Assembly (NCBI RefSeq): GCF_002251945.1
Contig: NZ_NDHW01000092.1
Location: 1 to 32,776 of the forward strand
DNA from: Pseudanabaena sp. SR411
Lineage (GTDB): Bacteria > Cyanobacteriota > Cyanobacteriia > Pseudanabaenales > Pseudanabaenaceae
Direction: 5' to 3'
DNA: 32,776 nt
In this document: in pieces, positions 1 through 7,407 of the stretch
Position numbering within the stretch: position 1 is the first letter of the stretch
Layout of the letters: each line of letters starts with the position of its first letter
Translations under genes and position numbers: made by a program
The notes under the pieces: generated by a model
Seen by the model: the letters and a program-made list of their open reading frames with translations, nothing else
The model's database searches: none
Told to the model about the DNA's origin: nothing

Positions 1-219
1 TCTGCTGCCATGCTATCTTTGGGGGAAAGAATTGGACAAGAATTAGCCAGAGGTGATATTGAACGCATCTTTGTTGAAGGCGACAAAGGCTACGGTATTT
101 TAACAAGCTGTGGGGATGATGCCGTACTTCTAGTATTGGCTGATCAAAAGGCTAAGCAGGGGATTTTGATGTTGGAAATTAAGCGGATTGTTTCAGAAAT
201 CAAACAGATTCTAAAATAA
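1..219 (+). CDS. Roadblock/LC7 domain protein (5' truncated by window edge)
   Basis: The reading frame is open from base 1, so the first visible ATG (base 10) is internal and the N-terminus is missing. The visible part (about 72 codons) has the C-terminal half of a Roadblock/LC7 fold: an alpha helix (LSLGERIGQELARGDIERIF), then beta strands rich in G, I and V (YGILTSCGDDAVLLVLAD), then a basic C-terminal helix. Full-length members are about 120 residues. Roadblock proteins in bacteria (MglB type) act as partners or GTPase-activating proteins of small Ras-like GTPases. A small GTPase follows about 110 bases downstream, which supports that pairing here by inference. Family call is good; the cellular role is unknown. 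Confidence 0.8.
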   Translation, partial: SAAMLSLGERIGQELARGDIERIFVEGDKGYGILTSCGDDAVLLVLADQKAKQGILMLEIKRIVSEIKQILK

Positions 220-326
220 ACGTTGAATCAATGCTGAGCAACCGATGGTATTAATGCAGATATAAATAGAGCATCATACCTTTTAATTTATCTGCATTAC
301 ACTTTGCAATCATTCACTTGAACATT

Positions 327-866
327 ATGGAAATTATGCGTTTGGTTGTGACTGGGCCAGTCGGGGCTGGAAAGTCTACTTTTATCAGGTCTGTCAGTGA
401 AATTGAAGTTGTTGACACTGACCGTCAAGCGACTGACGAAACCGCAGATCTAAAACCCAAAACCACTGTTGCCTTTGACTTCGGACGCTTGCAGTTTGGA
501 CCAGCAATGGCTCTACATCTGTATGGTACTCCTGGACAATCCCGATTTGATTTTATGTGGGATATTTTGATTAAGCAAGCCCATGCCTATGTCTTGCTTG
601 TCGCAGCCCACCGTCCAGCCGAGTTCCGTTATGCCCGTCGAATTGCCACCTTCATGCATCAACGCCGACAGTTGCCGATGGTGGTTGGACTGACTCATAC
701 GGACTGCCCCAATGCTTGGCAATCAGAAAACATTGCGATCGCCCTAGGATATATCAATCCTCAAACCCGTCCCCCCTTCATAACTGTTAATGCTAATGAA
801 CAGGCTTCCGTAGCTCAAGCTATTGTTACCCTGATTCAGCATTCCATGCAGGGTTGTTTGGTCTAA
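327..866 (+). CDS. MglA/COG2229-like small Ras-type GTPase
   Basis: A 179-residue single-domain GTPase. Residues 10-18 (GPVGAGKST) form the P-loop. KTT at 45-47 fits switch I, and GTPGQ at 67-71 replaces the Ras DTAGQ, which is the usual form in bacterial COG2229 GTPases. THTD at 123-126 is the guanine-specificity motif. I chose the ATG at 327; a TTG three codons upstream (318) and an ATG three codons downstream (336) are also possible, and no strong Shine-Dalgarno decides. It lies between a Roadblock/LC7 gene and a DUF4388 gene, all on the same strand. By analogy with MglA/MglB of Myxococcus this suggests a GTPase switch for polarity or motility control, but no such function can be read from the sequence. 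Confidence 0.85.
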   Translation: MEIMRLVVTGPVGAGKSTFIRSVSEIEVVDTDRQATDETADLKPKTTVAFDFGRLQFGPAMALHLYGTPGQSRFDFMWDILIKQAHAYVLLVAAHRPAEFRYARRIATFMHQRRQLPMVVGLTHTDCPNAWQSENIAIALGYINPQTRPPFITVNANEQASVAQAIVTLIQHSMQGCLV

Positions 867-935
867 AGGAAGTTCCTGTTTTCGCATTCTAATTTTCCAC
901 ATTCTGATTTTTTGCATAATCAAAGGAGTTAAGTC

Positions 936-1793
936 ATGGCTATTTCAGGATACCTATCCGAGTTCTCTCTTCCAGAAATCTTTCGACTGATTGAACAGGG
1001 CAATAAAACAGGACGATTAAGTCTTCAAGAACGAGCTAAGATTCCATCCCATAAGGGCAAGATATTTCGGATCTGGTTCAAGCAAGGAAAGATTATTGCA
1101 GCAGCGGATCGGATTGACGGACATGGCTTATTGACGATGATTCAAAACCGCGGATGGGTGAGTGCTCAAGTTGCATCCCGCATTAGAGAAGTATGTGCGA
1201 TCGATCAACCCGCAGGACTATGCTTGAAAGAACAGGGTTTACTAGAAGCTGAACAATTGAAATTGCTGTTTAGTCAGCAGGTGTTACAACAAGTTTGCAA
1301 ACTGTTCGAGTTACAAGATGGACAGTTCCAGTTTGATACTAAAGTAGCGCCGCCTGTCTCGGAATTGACAGGTTTAGCAGCTCCAGCTAGCGAAGTGACT
1401 TTAGCTGGATTACGGGCTTTACGAGACTGGACAATGCTTCTAGATAAACTGCCAGAGGCAGCTTCAGGTCTTGTCAGTACAATTAGTGGTAAACCCCAAT
1501 TACGATTGAATCAGCTCGAATCACAAGTCTGGGAATTTACCAAAGGCGATGTCACAATTCAGCAGATTGCCAAGCAACTACAATTGCCGCTTCAAAAGAT
1601 TCAGCAAGTTGCTTTCAGATTGATGACTATGGGACTCGCAGAAGAAGTTCCCTTTGTTGAGGTTGAGATTCCAACTCAACAACAAGACCTTGGGATGCCA
1701 GTATCAGGCTCAGCAGCAAGCTCCAATTCAGCGCCGAGCAATGCATTCTTATTAAGCCTTTTAGGTCATCTTAAAATTAAAGCTAACGCTTAA
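936..1793 (+). CDS. DUF4388 (PATAN-like) domain protein
   Basis: A 285-residue protein with a clear AAAGGAGTT ribosome-binding site just upstream of the ATG. Residues 1-140 match the DUF4388 pattern: an opening GYLSEFSLPEIFRLIEQGNKTG, then a strand-rich segment (GKIFRIWFKQGKIIAAAD) and a helical bundle. DUF4388 is the domain found at the N-terminus of PatA-type response regulators in cyanobacteria. Here there is no receiver domain. Residues 190-240 look like a small winged-helix module (LNQLESQVWEFTKGDVTIQQIAKQL). The C-terminal 40 residues are low-complexity Ser/Ala/Gln. It is the third gene after Roadblock and GTPase genes on the same strand, so it may be an effector or partner of the GTPase; this is inference from order only. 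Confidence 0.8.
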   Translation: MAISGYLSEFSLPEIFRLIEQGNKTGRLSLQERAKIPSHKGKIFRIWFKQGKIIAAADRIDGHGLLTMIQNRGWVSAQVASRIREVCAIDQPAGLCLKEQGLLEAEQLKLLFSQQVLQQVCKLFELQDGQFQFDTKVAPPVSELTGLAAPASEVTLAGLRALRDWTMLLDKLPEAASGLVSTISGKPQLRLNQLESQVWEFTKGDVTIQQIAKQLQLPLQKIQQVAFRLMTMGLAEEVPFVEVEIPTQQQDLGMPVSGSAASSNSAPSNAFLLSLLGHLKIKANA

Positions 1794-1801
1794 AGGCTTT
1801 G

Positions 1802-1853
1802 GGAACAGATTTTTGATGGTGTGGCTTTTGCCGTGTTATCAAAAATCTGTTCC
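1802..1853 (+). terminator. Hairpin after the Roadblock-GTPase-DUF4388 operon
   Basis: Perfect 16-bp arms (GGAACAGATTTTTGAT and its complement) enclose a 20-base loop that itself holds GGC-TTTT-GCC. It begins 9 bases after the stop codon. The T-run that follows is poor (TTATT), so it may be a weak terminator or an mRNA 3' stabiliser. Confidence 0.5.
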
Positions 1854-1875
1854 TTATTAAATTGCATAACCCTTA

Positions 1876-2025
1876 GAGCGTGTTTGAGAAGTTAATATAC
1901 ATGCAGTTTTTAGCTAAAGCCAATGTTTTAGTCCCCTAAATCCCCCAATTCTGGGGGACTTGAATCTGGTTCCCCCCAGAATTGGGGGGCTAGGGGGGCT
2001 AAAGCAAAACTTCTCAAACATGCTC
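1876..2025. mobile_element. 150-bp IS5/IS1031-like MITE with TTA target duplication
   Basis: The ends are an 18-bp inverted repeat, GAGCGTGTTTGAGAAGTT at 1876-1893 and its complement at 2008-2025 with one mismatch. They are flanked by a TTA direct duplication at 1873-1875 and 2026-2028. The element has no gene. The end sequence and the 3-bp T-A-type target site resemble the IS1031 group of the IS5 family, so a full IS of that type in the genome could mobilise it. It contains a second nested inverted repeat of C-runs and G-runs (1929-2001). Confidence 0.8.
1929..2001. repeat. C-run/G-run inverted repeat (copy 1), nested in the MITE
   Basis: The left arm CCCCTAAATCCCCCAATTCT faces a right arm CCCCCCAGAATTGGGGGG plus CTAGGGGGG, forming an imperfect inverted repeat. 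The same arms recur at 27125-27208, and the right arm alone at about 27388-27413. It is a dispersed repeat family in this genome. Confidence 0.7.
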
Positions 2026-2096
2026 TTAAGTGGGTTTCAAATCAGTAGTTACACTTTCGGGCATTGTTACAACAATTATTCGATTCAAAGAACCAC

Positions 2097-2145
2097 AGGA
2101 AAATTTTTGAAAGTGTTGCTTTGCAACACTTTCAAAAATTTTCCT
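2097..2145. repeat. Perfect 23-bp-arm palindrome, GC-TTT-GC apex
   Basis: Perfect inverted repeat with 23-bp arms around a three-base TTT loop (apex TTGC-TTT-GCAA). It lies upstream of the TPR gene at 2217 and has no T-run that would mark a simple terminator. It is one of the family of triloop palindromes in this window. Confidence 0.85.
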
Positions 2146-2216
2146 AGTTTGGGTTTAAGCACAAATCGCTGTAAGATAAAAAACAATCTCCACTTTTTGG
2201 CAAGGATTCAATACTC

Positions 2217-3011
2217 ATGCGATCACTATTTGCATTTTTTCTTGCCTTGTTTTTGCTTTTGAATCCTGCCTCAGTACAGGCGCAACTCAATATCACCGAA
2301 ACCGAATCAAATCAACTTGATGCCTTGGTCAAAAAGGCTTTTGATGCAACAAATGTAGGAGAATTTACAGCGGCAGAGGGCTATTGGACTGATTTAATCA
2401 AGCTCTATCCTGACAATGCCGCAGGTTGGAGCAATCGCGGCAACTCAAAAATGAGCCAAAACCGTCCTCAAGATGCGCTTGCGGACTACAACAAATCAGT
2501 GGAACTTGCTCCTAATTTCCCCGATCCCTATCTCAATCGTGGTGCGGCGCTAGAAAGCTTAGGCAAATGGGAAGAGGCGATCGCTGATTATAATCACGTT
2601 TTAGAGATAGATCCTCAAGATGCGGCGGCCTACAACAACCGTGGTAATGCGAAAGCAGGTTTAGGCAAATGGGAAGAAGCGATCACTGATTATCAAACAG
2701 CAATGAAAGTCAATTCGCACTTTAGTACAGCCTTAGGGAATAATGCGATCGCTTTGTATGAGGTCGGCAAAAGCGATGAAGCGATTAAGGCGATGAAGAA
2801 TATTCTCCGCAAATATCCTAACTTTACGGATGTCCGTGCTGCTCTGACTGCGGCGCTTTGGGCAGAAAAAAAACAAGGTGAAGCTGAAAGCAATTGGGTT
2901 TCTGTGGAAAATCTTGATCCACGCTATCGAGATATTAATTGGGTCAAAAATATTCGCCGTTGGCCGCCATCACTGGTCACGGCTCTCGACAAGTTTTTAA
3001 CTCTGAAGTAA
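2217..3011 (+). CDS. Secreted/periplasmic TPR-repeat protein
   Basis: A 264-residue protein. Residues 1-23 are a typical signal peptide: MRS, then a Leu/Phe-rich core, then ending ASVQAQ. Residues 35-190 hold about four to five tetratricopeptide repeats, with the WSNRGNSKMSQ, PYLNRGAALESLGKWEEAIA and AYNNRGNAKAGLGKWEEAI blocks clearly spaced at 34 residues. A non-repetitive helical tail follows with WVKNIRRWPPSL near residue 245. The AAGGA about ten bases upstream of the ATG supports the start. The gene is monocistronic, ended by a strong terminator. Similar lipid- or lumen-targeted TPR proteins are common in cyanobacteria, where they scaffold protein complexes; the partner is not visible here. 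Confidence 0.88.
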   Translation: MRSLFAFFLALFLLLNPASVQAQLNITETESNQLDALVKKAFDATNVGEFTAAEGYWTDLIKLYPDNAAGWSNRGNSKMSQNRPQDALADYNKSVELAPNFPDPYLNRGAALESLGKWEEAIADYNHVLEIDPQDAAAYNNRGNAKAGLGKWEEAITDYQTAMKVNSHFSTALGNNAIALYEVGKSDEAIKAMKNILRKYPNFTDVRAALTAALWAEKKQGEAESNWVSVENLDPRYRDINWVKNIRRWPPSLVTALDKFLTLK

Positions 3012-3046
3012 AAAAGGGGCTGGCGTAAAACGCCAGCCCCTTTTTT
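3011..3046 (+). terminator. Strong intrinsic terminator after the TPR gene
   Basis: A perfect 10-bp GC-rich stem GGGGCTGGCG/CGCCAGCCCC (3016-3040) with a TAAAA loop, preceded by A5 and followed by T6. It begins at the last base of the stop codon. Confidence 0.93.
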
Positions 3047-3073
3047 ATAGCAATGTAAGTTTTGCTTAGGACA
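3046..3073. repeat. Solo end of the TATAGC repeat element
   Basis: These 28 bases, starting TATAGCAATGTAAGTTTTGC and ending AGGACA, are identical to 10833-10860, the left end of a complete composite element. No hairpin core follows. The copy abuts the stop codon of the minus-strand gene at 3074, so it looks like a leftover terminal fragment. Confidence 0.75.
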
Positions 3074-3412
3074 TTAATTGGCTTGAGTGTTTGCTGTGGG
3101 AATTGAAATCTTCACTTCACGACGTTGTTGATCTCTAAAATTGGAAACAGCTTCATCAAGGGACTCAGCTTGATTTGCTCGAAACTGCTCAGGTGATTTG
3201 CCACCAGCAAGGTTGATATTATTAATTAGTTGCAATAAGTTCAGGTTACTACCGCCGACACTAAGTGAGCTTCTCTCTTGTTGTTGCGCTTCACGTAAGG
3301 TTTGCTCAGATAGGGTTGGTGCAGGGGTTATCTGAGCGATCGCGCCAGCCGCAGCCAACATAGTGGCGGACACAAGACTTACCGCAGTTAGGGAAATAGT
3401 TTTGACAATCAT
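3074..3412 (-). CDS. Small secreted hypothetical protein
   Basis: I place the start at 3412 because AGGAG lies eight bases upstream of that ATG; the longer open frame up to 3442 lacks such a site. The product is 112 residues. Residues 1-27 form a signal peptide (MIVKTISLTAVSLVSATMLA, then AAGAIAQ). The mature part is polar, Gln- and Asn-rich, with LLQLINNINLAGGKSPEQFR in the middle and a charged C-terminus (NFRDQQRREVKIS). I do not recognise a domain. Probably periplasmic or extracellular. It is convergent with the TPR gene, separated by the terminator and the solo repeat end. Confidence 0.7.
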   Translation of the reverse strand: MIVKTISLTAVSLVSATMLAAAGAIAQITPAPTLSEQTLREAQQQERSSLSVGGSNLNLLQLINNINLAGGKSPEQFRANQAESLDEAVSNFRDQQRREVKISIPTANTQAN

Positions 3413-3534
3413 AGTTTTAGCTCCTAAGTAACATCTAATCACTAGTTTATACCAAATTTTTTTGAGGCTGTAGCGATCGGCAGCAAAGTACAGGATTTAG
3501 TTTGAGCGCGATCAGTAAATGATAGAATCCCGCA

Positions 3535-4389
3535 ATGATTGATAACATCTGTAAGTATTTAGCAGAGAGCTTCTCCAGAGACTTTGCCAGTTGGATATTG
3601 GGCGAAGCAATCACCCTAACCAAAATCGAACCATCGGAACTATCCATCGAACCAATCCGCGCCGACTCCGTAATATTTCTCGAATCAACCGAAATCATCC
3701 TGCACATCGAATTTCAGACCGAGCCAAATAAAAATATCCCCTTCCGCATGGCAGACTATCGGCTCAGGCTATATCGTAAATTTCCAGAAAGACAAATACA
3801 TCAAGTCGTTATCTATCTCAGCCCCAGTCAATCTCTCCTAGTCCATGAAACGACATTTAGCATTGGTAAACTCAACCATGAATTCAACGTCATCAGATTA
3901 TGGGAACAACCCACAGAAATATTTCAGCGATACCAAGGACTTTTCCCCTTTGCCGTCCTAACCAAAACCTTAGATCCCGAAGAAACCCTAAGACAAGTTG
4001 CTAGACAAATCGAAAATATTGCAGACAAACAAGTACAAAGCAACGTCGCTGCATCGACCGCTATAATATCAGGCATAGCCCTGAATAAAGAAATCATCCA
4101 AAGACTTTTGAGGAGCGAAATCATGAAAGAATCAGTAATTTATCAAGAAATCTTGCTAGAAGGCGAGGCTAAAGGCGAGGCTAAAGGCGAGGCTAAGGCA
4201 TCTAACAAAATCGCCCTAAACATGTTGAATTCTAATATTTCCGTAGAATTAGTTGCCAAATTTACAGGGTTAACTCTAAAACAGGTTCAAAAACTGCAAA
4301 AACTTTCAGCACAAAAATCAAAGATGCCAAAGCCATCTCAAACTAATCAGCGGAAAGCATCTCCGCTTGGAGAATCGCCAAAAGCCTAA
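3535..4389 (+). CDS. Rpn-family PD-(D/E)XK nuclease / putative transposase
   Basis: A 284-residue protein of the Rpn (recombination-promoting nuclease, YhgA-like) group that is abundant in cyanobacteria. The nuclease core is residues 40-80: D44 in RADSV, E59-F60-Q61 in HIEFQ (the E-x-Q form of E-x-K), followed by R71 and Y75 in RMADYRLRLY. A helical region follows, then three GEAK repeats at about 210-221, and a C-terminal helix-turn-helix-like segment (NMLNSNISVELVAKFTGLTL) that is typical of the cyanobacterial members. The last 25 residues are basic and disordered. There is no clear Shine-Dalgarno at the ATG. No terminal repeats were seen around it, so it behaves as a stand-alone gene rather than an insertion sequence. 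Confidence 0.82.
   Translation: MIDNICKYLAESFSRDFASWILGEAITLTKIEPSELSIEPIRADSVIFLESTEIILHIEFQTEPNKNIPFRMADYRLRLYRKFPERQIHQVVIYLSPSQSLLVHETTFSIGKLNHEFNVIRLWEQPTEIFQRYQGLFPFAVLTKTLDPEETLRQVARQIENIADKQVQSNVAASTAIISGIALNKEIIQRLLRSEIMKESVIYQEILLEGEAKGEAKGEAKASNKIALNMLNSNISVELVAKFTGLTLKQVQKLQKLSAQKSKMPKPSQTNQRKASPLGESPKA
4162..4197 (+). repeat. Three tandem 12-bp units inside the Rpn gene
   Basis: GGCGAGGCTAAA is repeated three times (the last copy ends AAG), encoding GEAK three times in frame. The unit length is a multiple of three, so copy-number change would alter linker length without breaking the frame. Confidence 0.9.
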
Positions 4390-4471
4390 TTAGCAAATAT
4401 CAAACTACAGCGATCGCCTTTTCAAAAAGCTAAAGACTACCAACCTATCTGACGCAATAGATAGCATCTAA

Positions 4472-5491
4472 CTAAATCGAATAATCGAGTGGAAATGACT
4501 TGGCATCCTTTGGCTCGATGTGGACATATTGATGAGGTTGCAAATTCAACTCATCGTAGCGTTCACGAGTCAGGTGAGCAGTCAAAACCTGTCCATCGCC
4601 TAGCATTAATTCAGCCTGAACTTCCCAACCAAGATGAATCAATCGAGTGATTCTGGCAGATATAGAAGTGCTAGTTGGTTCAAGTTCGATATGAATATCG
4701 CGAGGACGAATATAAACATCACTATCGTGCTGATGAATTTCATGAAACTCACTCTTGCGATCGCGATTGGCGGGAAGTACATTCACAGGACCAATAAAGC
4801 TCATCACAAAGGGAGTGGCTGGATTATCGTAAACTTCCGCAGGCGTACCAATTTGCTCGATTTTGCCTTTATTCATCACCACGATTTCATCGGATACTTC
4901 CATCGCTTCTTCTTGATCATGAGTGACAAAGACACTGGTGACATGCACTTCATCATGGAGACGACGTAACCAAGCCCGTAACTCTTTGCGAACTTTAGCA
5001 TCGAGCGCCCCAAAGGGTTCATCAAGGAGCAGGACACTGGGTTGAACAGCGAGGGCGCGGGCAAGGGCGACTCGTTGACGTTGTCCGCCCGATAGTTGGG
5101 AAGGATAGCGATTGCCTAAACCTTTGAGTTGGATTAGTTCTAGTAATTCTTCGACCCGTTCGGCAATTTTTGCTTTTGATTCTTTGCGAATTTCTAACCC
5201 AAAGCCAATATTGCGGCGGATGTTCATATGCTTGAACAGGGCATAATGCTGAAACACAAAGCCAATGTTGCGATCGCGTACATCTTGATCGGTGGCATCC
5301 TTACCAGTCAGAAAAATTTTGCCACTATCAGGAGTTTCTAAGCCAGCAATTAATCTTAATAAAGTGGACTTGCCAGAGCCAGACGGACCTAATAAAGCCA
5401 CCAAAGAGCCAGTTTTGACCTCAAGATTGATATTGTCTAGGGCTAAAAAATCACCAAATTGCTTAACTACGTTTTCTACAACAATGCCCAC
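4472..5491 (-). CDS. cysA: Sulfate/thiosulfate ABC transporter ATP-binding subunit
   Basis: A 339-residue ABC ATPase of the CysA type, the usual length for the family. Walker A is GPSGSGKST at 35-43, the Q-loop is at Q81, the signature LSGGQ is at 133-137, Walker B is LLLDEP at 154-159 and the switch His is H191. Residues 235-339 form the C-terminal TOBE-like regulatory domain ([12 protein letters not shown] and following). It energises sulfate import at the inner membrane together with CysT/CysW permeases and a binding protein; none of those genes is in this window, so cysA stands alone. A 10-bp inverted repeat lies 46 bases upstream of the start, in a good position for an operator. It converges with the Rpn gene and has no visible terminator. 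Confidence 0.92.
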   Translation of the reverse strand: MGIVVENVVKQFGDFLALDNINLEVKTGSLVALLGPSGSGKSTLLRLIAGLETPDSGKIFLTGKDATDQDVRDRNIGFVFQHYALFKHMNIRRNIGFGLEIRKESKAKIAERVEELLELIQLKGLGNRYPSQLSGGQRQRVALARALAVQPSVLLLDEPFGALDAKVRKELRAWLRRLHDEVHVTSVFVTHDQEEAMEVSDEIVVMNKGKIEQIGTPAEVYDNPATPFVMSFIGPVNVLPANRDRKSEFHEIHQHDSDVYIRPRDIHIELEPTSTSISARITRLIHLGWEVQAELMLGDGQVLTAHLTRERYDELNLQPHQYVHIEPKDAKSFPLDYSI

Positions 5492-5536
5492 GTTGCGCTT
5501 ACCTCAAATTGTCTTAACATGTCCGCCGCGATCGCT

Positions 5537-5568
5537 TTTACCAACACTTTTACAAAAATGTTGGTAAA
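5537..5568 (-). promoter_or_regulatory. Inverted repeat upstream of cysA, possible operator
   Basis: TTTACCAACA and TGTTGGTAAA are perfect 10-bp complements separated by 12 bases, centred about 60 bases upstream of the cysA start. The spacing fits a dimeric regulator binding two faces of DNA. No named regulator is assigned. Confidence 0.45.
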
Positions 5569-5753
5569 TCCACAGTTAATCTATGTGTTTACCGTTGATT
5601 AAATATAGTCTCACATTATAGCCTTCGTTAAAAGTATTATTCACTTTTTGTATAAACGTTAGGCTCAAATCCAAGAAAAACTTAGTTCAATTTGATCTGC
5701 GAAAGCAGGATAATTGCAGGAAAAATGCTTACAATAGCGAACAAAATTTAGAT

Positions 5754-6833
5754 CTAAAAAACCCTCATCCCTCCTATCGAAGTATTGAAATCACAAATAT
5801 TAGCAGGTTGAATAGGACAAATCTTATGGGGAATTGGGTTTCGAGAAATAACCAGTCTCTCTAAGTTGGTTAGTTTCTGAAGTGGTTTAATTGTCGTAAT
5901 TTGATTGCCTATTAAAATCAGCCATTGTAATTGCTTTATATTAGCTAGAGGGCTGACATCATTAATGCGATTGAAACTCAGATCGAGAGACTGTAATTGT
6001 TCTAAACTAGCTAAAGGGCTAACATCGTTGATGCGATTAGAACTGAGATTAATAGTCTTTAGCTGGATGAGTCCCTGAAGAGGTCGCAGATCGCTGACTT
6101 GGTTGTTCGAGAGGAATAGTCTTCTTAGCTTCGTTAGTTTGGCTAGGGGTTGAATATTTTTAATCTGATTATAGTGAAGTTCTAGACTGCGGAGCGATCT
6201 CAATTTGCTCAAAGGTTGCAAATTAGAAACTTGAGTGTTCATCAAACTAATTTCTTCCAAGTTAGACAACTGACTTAGAGGCGAAAGATCGGAGACAGCA
6301 CTATTCCAAATTGTAAATTTTTTTAGCTGAGATAGTCGGCTGATAGGTTGTAAATTCTGAATATTTTTCCCAAACAATACCAAATTTTGCAGCCCTGTTA
6401 GTTCGCGCAGAGGAGTAAGATCAGTTAATTTGTCCCCAGCAATAGCTAGAAATTTCAGGTTTTTCATCTTAACCAGTGGTTTAAGATCGGTCAGTTCTTG
6501 GCTGATAATATTCATGCTCTGTAACTGATTCAAACTAGCCAAAGGCCGCAGATCAGTAAGTCCAGTAGACCTTGATTTCGGATCGGAATTAATTAGTTCA
6601 GTTTGTTCTTGTAGGTTGCGGGATGCTACTTGACAATCCTGACTGCCGCCAGCAGAAAGTAAATAGTTGATCGTCAGTTGGGTCTCTGCAGACCACTGGC
6701 TTTTGGTTTGACACCACTCAAGAAATGTTTGAGGTAATGTGGACTCATTGCCCCAAGCAGGTGCGGATATAGTTAGTCCGCAAGCAATAAGCAACCATAT
6801 TGGTCGAATGGATCGATAAATTAAAGCTTTCAT
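5754..6833 (-). CDS. Secreted leucine-rich-repeat protein (internalin-like)
   Basis: A 359-residue protein. Residues 1-28 are a signal peptide (LLIACGLTISAPAWG). Residues 30-90 are a Cys-containing cap (LEWCQTK, QDCQVA). From about 92 to 333 there are eleven 22-residue leucine-rich repeats with the pattern (I/V/L)-x-(D/N)-(L/V)-x-P-L-x-x-L-x-x-L-x-x-L-x-L-x-x-N-x. The last one runs into a Cys-bearing C-cap (IPHKICPIQPANICDF). This is the internalin-type 22-residue repeat seen in many secreted cyanobacterial proteins, forming a curved binding surface. The ligand is unknown. No Shine-Dalgarno is evident. Upstream there are three short direct repeats (6845-6902). Confidence 0.88.
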   Translation of the reverse strand: MKALIYRSIRPIWLLIACGLTISAPAWGNESTLPQTFLEWCQTKSQWSAETQLTINYLLSAGGSQDCQVASRNLQEQTELINSDPKSRSTGLTDLRPLASLNQLQSMNIISQELTDLKPLVKMKNLKFLAIAGDKLTDLTPLRELTGLQNLVLFGKNIQNLQPISRLSQLKKFTIWNSAVSDLSPLSQLSNLEEISLMNTQVSNLQPLSKLRSLRSLELHYNQIKNIQPLAKLTKLRRLFLSNNQVSDLRPLQGLIQLKTINLSSNRINDVSPLASLEQLQSLDLSFNRINDVSPLANIKQLQWLILIGNQITTIKPLQKLTNLERLVISRNPIPHKICPIQPANICDFNTSIGGMRVF

Positions 6834-6844
6834 AGTGAAAATAG

Positions 6845-6902
6845 TTATCTTAAGAGTCGTTTTTTTCTTAGATTTATCTTAATTTCGCCGAATCTATCTT
6901 AG
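6845..6902 (-). promoter_or_regulatory. Three iterated 9-bp sites upstream of the LRR gene
   Basis: Read on the minus strand, CTAAGATAG (6894-6902), TTAAGATAA (6874-6882) and TTAAGATAA (6845-6853) precede the start at 6833. The spacing is 20 and 29 bases. They could be regulator half-sites, but the region is AT-rich and chance is possible. Confidence 0.25.
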
Positions 6903-7004
6903 CCTAGGTGTTTCAAGAGATAGATCCCCCCTTTCTAGTGAAAAATTAGGCAGTAAAAGCCAAGAATTTACACGAAGCACCGTAACACTAATTCTTGGGT
7001 GGGC

Positions 7005-7102
7005 ATAGCAACGTAAGAGGTAGCCAGGACAAATCAAATCCAAAATATGAGTGGCGGCGCGAAGCGCCGCCACTCATATTAAGCAAAACTTACATTGCTA
7101 TA
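7005..7102. mobile_element. TATAGC-family hairpin MITE (about 98 bp)
   Basis: The left end ATAGCAACGTAAG and the right end, which contains CTTACATTGCTATA, are imperfect inverted repeats. The core is a perfect 17-bp-arm palindrome at 7044-7080 (apex GGCGGCGC-GAA-GCGCCGCC). An AGGACAAATC box lies at the left of the core, as in the copies at 10833 and 27225. No coding capacity. Confidence 0.7.
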
Positions 7103-7144
7103 AGTCTGAATACAAAACCCATAAGTCGTTGGATGTAATTAATT

Positions 7145-7205
7145 ACAAACCAAAACCGATGAATTTGCGCCCCTGCGGGGCGCAAATTCATCGGTTTTGG
7201 TTTGT
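7145..7205. repeat. Perfect 29-bp-arm palindrome
   Basis: The longest perfect arms in the window: 29 bp starting ACAAACCAAAACCGATGAAT around a TGC loop (apex GCGCCCC-TGC-GGGGCGC). It sits in the 574-base gap between the LRR gene and the M50 gene. The rest of that gap (7206-7407) shows only a small GTGCAG/CTGCAC hairpin (7204-7222) and no convincing gene. Confidence 0.9.
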
Positions 7206-7407
7206 GCAGAGTCGCGCTGCACTAACATTTAAGTGGTCTTGTTATCTATTTTTAGACTGGACAGGGAGTATCTTAAAAACTTCCTGGACAATTAGCTTAC
7301 GGTTTGTCGCTAAAGTGAATATACAGAACACCGCCAAACTACTCAGAAATTGTAGGGAATTATGGCTTTTTGTCGAGAGTTCCTAGAATTTCCTGTAATT
7401 TATTTTT

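Noticed and set aside
1960-2262. A 100-codon open frame over the MITE and hairpin
   Set aside because: It is made of repeat DNA, has no ribosome-binding site, and overlaps the well-supported signal-peptide start of the TPR gene.
7051-7386. A 111-codon open frame across the two palindromes before the M50 gene
   Set aside because: Its first half is palindrome sequence read as protein, and it has no recognisable domain or start signal.
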